Assembly: GCF_001894745.1 (NCBI RefSeq)
Contig: NZ_BBYF01000003.1
Location: 186,001 to 250,000 of the forward strand
Direction of reading: 5' to 3'
Origin: Paenibacillus sp. NAIST15-1
GTDB taxonomy: Bacteria > Bacillota > Bacilli > Paenibacillales > Paenibacillaceae
DNA length: 64,000 bases
Shown: in pieces, positions 43,941 to 49,809 of the stretch
Numbering within the stretch: position 1 is the first letter of the stretch
Layout of the letters: every line of letters starts with the position of its first letter
Notes under the pieces: generated by a model
Database searches by the model: none
The model's input: the letters and a program-made list of their open reading frames with translations, nothing else
Told to the model about the DNA's origin: nothing
Translations under genes and position numbers: made by a program

Positions 43941-44110
43941 TCAGATAACGTTGTATTCACGACGTGCCTTCACCTTAACCGCGATGCGGTTAGGTGGAGC
44001 GAAAGGTGCCGCTAATTACGCTTCCTTGCCAACTACATCCGAATCCGCATCTAACTCCGGGTGAACCAAGGGTCGAATGGCCCAAAGCGTGGATATTGTG
44101 TTGTTAGACG
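43941..44110 (-). repeat. attC-like site, family B, copy 1 (best core sequences)
   Basis: 170 bp. On the minus strand it begins GTCTAACAACACAATATCCA, CGC and ends GGCACGTCGTGAATACAAC, GTTATCTGA. The first heptamer GTCTAAC (44103-44109) fits the integron inverse core RYYYAAC; the last, GTTATCT (43943-43949), is a near match to the core GTTRRRY. The inner arms CCACGC and CGTG pair, and the centre contains further hairpins (CCTAACCGCATCGCGGTTAAGG). It lies directly 3' of the VOC gene and 5' of the membrane-protein gene. Confidence 0.72.
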
Positions 44111-44143
44111 ACCCCACTCAGACTCCGCTTTCAATTTCATTTG

Positions 44144-44527
44144 CTATTCATTTAATTGAATTGCTCCCCACATGTTCCCATTGAGATCTACGAATTTAAG
44201 AACCCATCCGAATCCTTCATCTTTATAAAAAGTAATTTCAGCTCCAATTTCTTTCAGATAATCATGGAACTGATGAATTTGCTTGGTGTTGTAGAGCAAT
44301 ACAGGCATCTCTTGTCCATTAAATATGAAGTTAGCACTTGTTATCTCATTGGTTTCCCACAACATTAACATTGGCCCTTCTTGCAATGTTAAAAAGGCAT
44401 GATGATGCTCTTTAGATTTCCCTGATAATTTAAATCCAAGGTGCGATACATACCACTCAATTGATTCATCCAAGTCTTTGACTGGAATTTGCATGTGTTC
44501 TAATTTCGTTAGAAAAGCATCGCTCAT
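44144..44527 (-). CDS. VOC family (glyoxalase-like) protein
   Basis: A 127-residue VOC protein starting MSDAFLTKLEHMQIPVKDLD at the ATG at 44527 (GGAGTG upstream). The first module includes SIEWYVSHLGFKLSGKSKEH and PMLMLWETNE with the metal-binding Glu; the second ends WVLKFVDLNGNMWGAIQLNE. The gene is bounded by sites A5 and B1, giving a clear single-gene cassette. Confidence 0.84.
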   Translation of the reverse strand: MSDAFLTKLEHMQIPVKDLDESIEWYVSHLGFKLSGKSKEHHHAFLTLQEGPMLMLWETNEITSANFIFNGQEMPVLLYNTKQIHQFHDYLKEIGAEITFYKDEGFGWVLKFVDLNGNMWGAIQLNE

Positions 44528-44550
44528 CCTCTTCACTCCTAAAATGTGGT

Positions 44551-44700
44551 CTTATCTAACGTTTTATATTCACGAAACGCCCCAGCCCTAGAAAGCTCAT
44601 ATCTTAGGGTGGGGCGTTTGTTGTCTGACCGACTTCCATGATTATACATCTGATAACCGAAGGGCGATAGCCCTGCAATGTGAATACAGTGCTATATGAT
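44551..44700 (-). repeat. attC-like repeat, family A, copy 5
   Basis: 150 bp. On the minus strand it opens ATCATATAGCACTGTATTCAC and closes CGTGAATATAAAACGTTAGAT. The final GTTAGAT fits the integron core GTTRRRY exactly. The hairpin is AACGCCCCACCCTAAGATAT / AGGGCTGGGGCGTTT, and the second smaller hairpin GGGCTATCGCCC near the first end is present. It lies 3' of the decayed gene remnant at 44702-44830 and 5' of the VOC gene. Confidence 0.72.
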
Positions 44701-44701
44701 G

Positions 44702-44830
44702 TGGGTGATATTCTTTCAATAAAAAACTTGGCTTTTTTTAGTAGAGATATATTACAACTCATAGAAAAATGGGAATAATGATTGCTTTTATTCTACTCAT
44801 TATAATTCATATTCCTGTATATCCTTTTTA
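44702..44830 (-). pseudogene. Decayed, internally deleted copy of the 46840-47346 gene
   Basis: On the minus strand this AT-rich segment carries AAAAGCAATCATTATTCCCA and GTAATATATCTCT, matching the 5' part of the intact gene at 46840-47346 (AAAAGCAATTATTATTCCCA, GTAATATATCTCT). It then jumps to AAAAAAAGCCAAGTTTTTTA and GAAAGAATATCACCC, matching that gene's 3' part. Two internal deletions removed about 350 bp. Its position directly before site A5 is that expected for a gene in a cassette, so it records a duplicated and decayed cassette gene. Confidence 0.75.
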
Positions 44831-44848
44831 AGTATCCTGAACGCTTTG

Positions 44849-45397
44849 TTACTTGGAACAATTAGATAGCTTTAAATATTCATGCTTCAAAATACTCATC
44901 ATTATACGATCTACATATTGGCCATTTTTATAGACTTCGTCTCTTAGTATGCCATCCTTCTTGAAACCAGCCTTTTCATAACTCCGAATAGCACCAGGAT
45001 TATCAGCATCTACCGTCAAATACACCTTATGAAGGTTTAAACGCTCGAACGCAAAACCCAGGAGAACACCTGTCACTTCTGTAGCGTACCCTTGCCCCCA
45101 TACCGTTTTGTCCCCAATCCAAATACCAAATTCAGCATGCTTGGACCAAGGATGGATGTTAAACAATTGGGTATTGCCAATCGCGATGCAGTCTTCTTTT
45201 ATTATGGTAAAATAGACAGCTGATAGATCTGTTTGTGCGTACCTCCGTGTACGTTCTCTTACCACTTCAGGTGTTAGGGGCATACCACTCCCTGATGGTA
45301 ACGTTCGGTTAACTACAGGATCAGACAGCCATGCATATCGTTGTTCCCAATCCTCTTCAACAACTGGCCTTAATGTTACTCGTTGTCCGTATAGCAT
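44849..45397 (-). CDS. GNAT family N-acetyltransferase (RimJ/RimL-type)
   Basis: A 182-residue acetyltransferase starting MLYGQRVTLRPVVEEDWEQR at the ATG at 45397 (GGAGGGG upstream). FGIWIGDKTVWGQGYATEVT is the acetyl-CoA loop and LTVDADNPGAIRSYEKAGFK the RimJ-type ending. Members acetylate ribosomal-protein N-termini, amino acids or antibiotics; no assignment is possible. Confidence 0.88.
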   Translation of the reverse strand: MLYGQRVTLRPVVEEDWEQRYAWLSDPVVNRTLPSGSGMPLTPEVVRERTRRYAQTDLSAVYFTIIKEDCIAIGNTQLFNIHPWSKHAEFGIWIGDKTVWGQGYATEVTGVLLGFAFERLNLHKVYLTVDADNPGAIRSYEKAGFKKDGILRDEVYKNGQYVDRIMMSILKHEYLKLSNCSK

Positions 45398-45557
45398 ATT
45401 TCCCCTCCGTGTACCTGGATTGGTACATATTTTAGCCCACAATTATCCGAAGTAAAGCTACGCCCACCTAAGATTCAACTGTAGTTATATTTTACCTTTT
45501 TTCACATCTGCGTACAAGTGTTCCTATATTGGAAACAAAAAAACAAATCCAACTCTA

Positions 45558-46070
45558 TCATTCCCTCGAATATCGATTTTCGATCTCTTGTTTAAATACT
45601 TCTATTGGCTTGGAGTAATTAATCGGTTTATAAAAACTATCATTATTCCATTTATTTAGCTCAATATAATTTGCAAAATCGAAACTTATATTCTGCATTA
45701 TTAACACTACGTCATTCATTGTGCTTATTACACTTCTGTTATTTGTGGTTGTAAATATAATATCTGCACAATCATTTATATATTGATTTATTCTTGCCTC
45801 ATCAAGGTTTTCACTAATTAAATAGTCGGTTAATTCTTTCAAAAAGATATTTTTTAGGTTTTTATATTGAGTACTCCTTACTCCTACTATCGTCAAACTA
45901 AGTCTTGATAAATCATTCATAAAGATAAGGTGCTTTCTCCTATTTACTACAACTACATTCGCATGCCAGCTAAAAAAAGAATCAGAACTGTCTATTTTTG
46001 TTATTGTTCTTTCCATTTTCAAGTCTTGTAATAATTTTTTAGTCCCTCGGATCACAAGCACAAAAATCAC
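45558..46070 (-). CDS. DUF6933-type protein
   Basis: A 170-residue protein with the features VIRGTKKLLQDLK, FFSWHANVVVVNRRKHLIFM, NDLSRLSLTIVG and a late RSVISTMNDV. This pattern (Arg-Gly-Thr-Lys-Lys, Trp-His-Ala-Asn, Asn-Arg-Arg-Lys) is known to me from a family labelled DUF6933; its role is unknown. The ribosome-binding site is weak (GAGGTG about 8 bases before the ATG). Confidence 0.65.
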   Translation of the reverse strand: MIFVLVIRGTKKLLQDLKMERTITKIDSSDSFFSWHANVVVVNRRKHLIFMNDLSRLSLTIVGVRSTQYKNLKNIFLKELTDYLISENLDEARINQYINDCADIIFTTTNNRSVISTMNDVVLIMQNISFDFANYIELNKWNNDSFYKPINYSKPIEVFKQEIENRYSRE

Positions 46071-46095
46071 CTCTATTTTTGATTGATTTCAATGC

Positions 46096-46579
46096 CTATT
46101 TAACATACGGGTACCCAATCTCTTCAAGATCATCTACAATATCTGCTATCTCTAGATCTTTATTAAGTTGCTTAAGCACACTATTATCTATTGGTTCTAA
46201 TTCAAACAACCTTCTAACTAGAGCTAATTCTAAATCAATTTCATAATACTGAGATGCCCAAGAATGATAATATTCGGTCCCACCTAACAAGATCTGTAAT
46301 AAGCCACAATATTCTTCACTATAATCCTTACTACCCAACCACTGTTCTTTCTCATATTGAGTCCAAATAATACATGTTGTTTCTTCAAATACAAACGCTG
46401 GCTCATTTAAGAAATCACGAAATGTGTAAGATACCCCGTTAAGTCATTTCCATATATTTATCATGCAGTTCGATACCCTCTCTTATTGAGCTTTTGGTCT
46501 CTTTATCAATCAAATCTATTTCGAAACTTATGTTACTATAGCCATCAATTACTTCTAGTATCGCAAAATAATATATACT
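46096..46579 (-). pseudogene. Unknown gene, start-less and frameshifted
   Basis: Directly after the TAA of the immunity gene the same frame stays open for 46 codons (YYFAILEVIDGYSNISFEID to HDKYMEMT) and stops at 46439. Overlapping it, another frame starts at about 46443 and runs 115 codons (SYTFRDFLNEPAFVFEETTC to EEIGYPYVK) to the stop at 46096. Neither has a credible start codon with a ribosome-binding site, apart from a TTG at 46338. Both look like protein-coding sequence. I infer one gene of about 160 residues that lost its beginning and suffered a frameshift near 46440. Confidence 0.5.
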
Positions 46580-46795
46580 TTACAAAATAATAGGTTTGTA
46601 GCTCATTGCTTTATCGACTATCTCTTCTGGGCTATATTCGATATCACTCCAAAATATTAAATCTGAGACATGAGGATCTGGCACATTACTTTCAAGTAAA
46701 TTCATCATCTCATCTATTTCGTGCTCTGATCCTTCACAATTCATAATTTTTCTTACGAGAATAATCAATTCATCTCTACTTAGTTTTTTGTTCAT
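46580..46795 (-). CDS. Colicin-E/pyocin-type bacteriocin immunity protein
   Basis: A 71-residue acidic protein with the colicin E immunity pattern: LSRDELIILVRKIMNCEGSE, then NVPDPHVSDLIFWSDIEYSP and EEIVDKAMSYKP. The HxSDLIF/W and SPEEIV segments match the family of small four-helix inhibitors of DNase-type toxins (Im7/Im9). No nuclease toxin gene is visible, so it is an orphan immunity gene, as is common in immunity clusters and integron cassettes. A purine-rich GAGAGGTAAAG precedes the ATG. Confidence 0.82.
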   Translation of the reverse strand: MNKKLSRDELIILVRKIMNCEGSEHEIDEMMNLLESNVPDPHVSDLIFWSDIEYSPEEIVDKAMSYKPIIL

Positions 46796-46839
46796 TCTTT
46801 ACCTCTCAAATAAAAAGTTCTCTATTGGGTGATATTCTT

Positions 46840-47346
46840 TCAGAAATCCTTTACTTTGTCTTCTCCAAAATAAAAACCCTTAAGCTGTGTATCAAAGAAT
46901 TTCTTTAATTCTTCTTGATTAATTGAATAAACAACCTGGCTTTTTTTCAGATCTGTTCTCGTTATATATATCTTTTCAAGATCGTATTGAATTCGTATCT
47001 CTTTATTGGTCTTTAATTTAAACACAATCCCTGCATTAATGCTTCTATTTGAAGGTATTTGGTTCAACTCTATAATTTCTGATTCAGGTACGGAATTAAT
47101 CCAGTTTGCAATATTTTCAACTTCGTCTTGCCTTAATTTAATATCTACCCAATTGATGAATGCACCAGATCCTTCTTTTGTATATACCGCTTTGGACATC
47201 TCAGTACTTGTGATTTGTTTTATTTGAATCTCCTTTGTGACATTGTTCGAATCAACAAACCAGAGATATATTACCACTAATAGAACAATGGGAATAATAA
47301 TTGCTTTTAGACTATTCAATGGGATCTTAACTGTATATCCCCCCAA
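46840..47346 (-). CDS. Membrane-anchored hypothetical protein
   Basis: A 168-residue protein with one N-terminal hydrophobic helix (LKAIIIPIVLLVVIYLWFV) and a 130-residue beta-rich domain outside (INWVDIKLRQDEVENIANWI, GIVFKLKTNKEIRIQYD). No motif identifies its function. A decayed second copy lies at 44702-44830. A short attC-like site lies just upstream of its start, and the immunity gene lies 45 bp downstream. Confidence 0.7.
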   Translation of the reverse strand: MGGYTVKIPLNSLKAIIIPIVLLVVIYLWFVDSNNVTKEIQIKQITSTEMSKAVYTKEGSGAFINWVDIKLRQDEVENIANWINSVPESEIIELNQIPSNRSINAGIVFKLKTNKEIRIQYDLEKIYITRTDLKKSQVVYSINQEELKKFFDTQLKGFYFGEDKVKDF

Positions 47347-47350
47347 TTCA

Positions 47351-47402
47351 TACTAACGTTCCTGTATTCAGGACGTCCGATGAAGTCAGATGTGTTCGTA
47401 AA
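47351..47402 (-). repeat. Short attC-like site
   Basis: On the minus strand: ACACATCTGACTTCATCGG, ACGTCCTGAATACAGGAAC, GTTAGTA. It has the GAATAC and GTTA blocks at the same spacing as the longer sites, and a small hairpin (TCTGACTTCATCGGA), but the first core is not recognisable. It separates two hypothetical genes. Confidence 0.45.
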
Positions 47403-47417
47403 TCCAGCTTCCAAAAT

Positions 47418-47867
47418 TCAATGATCTTCAATACAAGAATTTGTTAATAGTCCGATGATTTGAACTATTTCTGCTTCTGCTACCTTTTTAGGTCCTTCCA
47501 TAAAATATCCCTTCATTCCTACTTCTAATGTTTTTCTATGACGTGCTCTAGAACTAGGAAATAGAATCCACATCCTTGCTGTTCCACTTATATTTACTTG
47601 CTTTGATTCGTCCATAATAAGATTTCCAAACTCATCTTCAAATTCAGGGTGTATCACCCTTAAATCTATTGTATTATTCATAAAATCTGATTCTATAGCA
47701 AAATCACTTCGATAACCTTGATAAGGAAGATTTTGTCTTCCACCTTCTTCAGGCATAAAAAATCGATACTTAACAAGAAAATCTGGAGGATGTTTTCTTA
47801 ATGTCTCATAAGGAACCCACATACGTTTATGTTCCTTTCTTCTTTTATCATGCTTTGCATTAGGCAA
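47418..47867 (-). CDS. EF-Tu C-terminal-domain-like protein
   Basis: A 149-residue protein. VKYRFFMPEEGGRQNLPYQG and YRSDFAIESD recall the barrel domain III of elongation factor Tu, where EEGGR and GYRxxF form the strand that binds tRNA. IDLRVIHPEFEDEFGNLIMD and GTARMWILFPSS follow. Only this domain is present, with no GTPase part. Stand-alone homologues with this organisation exist in bacilli to my knowledge, without a known role. Flanked by cassette-type sites on both sides. Confidence 0.6.
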   Translation of the reverse strand: MPNAKHDKRRKEHKRMWVPYETLRKHPPDFLVKYRFFMPEEGGRQNLPYQGYRSDFAIESDFMNNTIDLRVIHPEFEDEFGNLIMDESKQVNISGTARMWILFPSSRARHRKTLEVGMKGYFMEGPKKVAEAEIVQIIGLLTNSCIEDH

Positions 47868-47870
47868 TTA

Positions 47871-48035
47871 CTTATAACGTTCTTGTATTCACGACCCCAC
47901 CGACTTGAGACGACAAAGTCCCTGGGCGCGATGCGGTTAGTCGGTACAAATGTGTCCGCCTGATCCAACTTCTCGGAAATTCCTCGAAGCGGATCAAGGA
48001 GCGTAGCCCCGCAGCGTGAAAATCATGTTATCTGC
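47871..48035 (-). repeat. attC-like site, family B, copy 2
   Basis: About 165 bp. On the minus strand it begins AGATAACATGATTTTCACGC and ends CGTGAATACAAGAACGTTAT, AA. Internal hairpins include GATCC..GGATC and the piece CTAACCGCATCGC shared with B1. It lies 3' of the 48069-48407 hypothetical gene and 5' of the EF-Tu-domain gene. Confidence 0.7.
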
Positions 48036-48068
48036 AGTCTGTGTCATCCCCGAAATGCTCCAGAAACT

Positions 48069-48407
48069 TCATTTTATTCTCTTTATTAAATTCATTTTTT
48101 TTATTTCTTCTTTTTCCACTGGTTTTATGTTTTGAAAATAGTCCGTTCTTATTAAATTATTTATAGTGTTCAGTATTTCTTTTTCATTAACTGTCTGAAC
48201 CAATACTATGTTTGGTTCGATCTGATAGTATCCATACTGTTTAATTTCTTCTTCAAAGTCTTGAATCAATCGTATTTGATCATACACGTTTATATGAAAT
48301 ACATCATCTTGAAGCTCTATATATACATCACTTCTGTATCCTTTACTTTCAGCTTCCCAGATACCGCGTTCACTATCATCTAGATAATACAAATTATATG
48401 CTTGCAT
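48069..48407 (-). CDS. Hypothetical protein
   Basis: A 112-residue protein starting MQAYNLYYLDDSERGIWEAE at the ATG at 48407 after AAAGGGA. It has Tyr-rich beta strands (SDVYIELQDDVFHINVYDQI) and a basic end (KKMNLIKRIK). It has the look of an immunity-type protein but no family marker. Bounded by site B2 and the site at 48463-48495, it fits a single-gene cassette. Confidence 0.6.
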   Translation of the reverse strand: MQAYNLYYLDDSERGIWEAESKGYRSDVYIELQDDVFHINVYDQIRLIQDFEEEIKQYGYYQIEPNIVLVQTVNEKEILNTINNLIRTDYFQNIKPVEKEEIKKMNLIKRIK

Positions 48408-48462
48408 GAGTTTTGTCCCTTTTGTTTTACTTGTCCTTTTACTACTCAACACAGATTTAACC

Positions 48463-48495
48463 TAGCGGCCTCAGTATTCACGAACCGAGAGGCTT
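48463..48495 (-). repeat. attC-like half-site overlapping a GNAT stop codon
   Basis: On the minus strand: CTCTCGGTTCGTGAATACTGA then GGCCGCTAGGTTAAAT. The CGTGAATAC block supplies the last codons and the TGA stop of the GNAT gene. GTTAAAT fits the integron core GTTRRRY but lies further from GAATAC than in other sites. Confidence 0.4.
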
Positions 48496-49016
48496 AATAA
48501 TTTCGCTATAACCTCGTCAATGTTATCCCATTCATAAATTAATTCATTCAGAACTTTTCCCCCAATTATTATCTGAGTTGAATCACATAATTTAGCACCA
48601 TAATGTTCATAAAAATAACGGGTCTTGTTATCTTCTAGAACATCAACATAAATGTTGTGATATCCTAAAAATTTAAACTGTAGAAACAGTTGTCTGAGTA
48701 GTTCTTTTCCTAAACTTCTTCCGTGATATTCCTTAAGTATGTATATAGATGTTAAGTTACCTGCATTAGGAACTGTATTTGTTTCTCTCTTACCACAAGC
48801 TGCAAATCCAATAATTTCTCCTTCTGGGTTCTCTGCTAGAACTACAAAATTATCTTCTTTTTCAATATTTTCGATCCATAAATCAGTTCTTTTTATATAT
48901 GATAATTTAGACAAGAACTCATCTGGGATAATACCTTTGTAAGTTGTTCTCCAACTATCCACATGAACTTTTGCAATTCCTTCTGCATCGTTTATCGTTG
49001 CTTTTCTTATTCGCAT
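48471..49016 (-). CDS. GNAT family N-acetyltransferase
   Basis: A 181-residue complete GNAT: MRIRKATINDAEGIAKVHVD, SWRTTYKGIIPDEFLSKLSY, the acetyl-CoA loop LKEYHGRSLGKELLRQLF, and VLEDNKTRYFYEHYGAKLCD. The SWRTTYKGIIPDEFL segment marks a well-populated bacillus subgroup. The final residues (SVREY) and stop are provided by a cassette-type site, as for the GNAT at 43064. Confidence 0.87.
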   Translation of the reverse strand: MRIRKATINDAEGIAKVHVDSWRTTYKGIIPDEFLSKLSYIKRTDLWIENIEKEDNFVVLAENPEGEIIGFAACGKRETNTVPNAGNLTSIYILKEYHGRSLGKELLRQLFLQFKFLGYHNIYVDVLEDNKTRYFYEHYGAKLCDSTQIIIGGKVLNELIYEWDNIDEVIAKLLSLSVREY

Positions 49017-49184
49017 AATATCATCACCTCTTAGGATTAATTAATGCAGATATTACAAACACTTATCCATAACTATATATAATGAGTAGTAACATCTCTT
49101 CTGTTGAAATTTATTTACGATGATTTCTTATAACCTTTTGGCATCTATGCCTTCCTGATATTCGTAATAATCTTTTTTACAAAA

Positions 49185-49673
49185 TCAGATCTCAAAATAT
49201 TGATATCTTATCTTAAGACCTTCTTCCATCTCTTCTTTTTCTTGAAATTCGACATTCATATATTCATAAATTTTTCTCCAAAATTGAATTGCGGGAATAT
49301 TATTAGATAGTTGGCCTATTGCATACCTTCCAGGACATTGTTGAAATAAATCTTGAACAGCCTGTTTCCCTAAGCCTTTCCTACGATATTTCTTTAAAAT
49401 GAAAAACGAATTAATCAAATAATCATATCGTTCTGGATTCGTATATGGAGAGCTTTGAAGTAAAATGAAACCGATAATATCATCCTCATGCTTAATAAAA
49501 AATGGAAATAAACCTTCCTTCTCAAAAAACCATTCAAAAGCATCAAATTCAAATAAACCACTCTCTTGATTAAATTCCTGTTCTTCGTTAAATTCCGATA
49601 AGTCATGAAGAAACAATGTCATCAGGTGTTTTAAAATTATTTTCTGATTCAACTCAACGTTGACTACTGACAT
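49185..49673 (-). CDS. GNAT family N-acetyltransferase
   Basis: A 162-residue complete GNAT: DDIIGFILLQSSPYT in the middle, SFFILKKYRRKGLGKQAVQD as acetyl-CoA loop, and GQLSNNIPAIQFWRKIYEYM at the end. This is the same subgroup as the truncated relic at 9771-9986, where FVxRKxRRxGVG and NNxPAQxFW occur, so it shows what that relic has lost. Last gene of the accessory stretch before larger conventional genes. Confidence 0.86.
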   Translation of the reverse strand: MSVVNVELNQKIILKHLMTLFLHDLSEFNEEQEFNQESGLFEFDAFEWFFEKEGLFPFFIKHEDDIIGFILLQSSPYTNPERYDYLINSFFILKKYRRKGLGKQAVQDLFQQCPGRYAIGQLSNNIPAIQFWRKIYEYMNVEFQEKEEMEEGLKIRYQYFEI

Positions 49674-49809
49674 CTCAGATTCACCTCAATAATAGGACTT
49701 CAAGAATTTCCTTTTTCTAAGTATAACTTCGAAACCTCTTATTGGAAATATAATCCTCACAGAACAAAAGGGCACATCCACCTACCCCCAATATACATAA
49801 CTTCCTCGA

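Noticed and set aside
22905-48495. The repeats as a CRISPR array
   Set aside because: Copies are kilobases apart with genes between them, of 50-170 bp and imperfect; no regular short spacers and no cas genes.
22905-48495. The repeats as MITE or insertion-sequence ends
   Set aside because: I looked for target-site duplications at copies A2, A4, A5, B1 and found none; the elements lie consistently at gene ends in one orientation. Not fully excluded.
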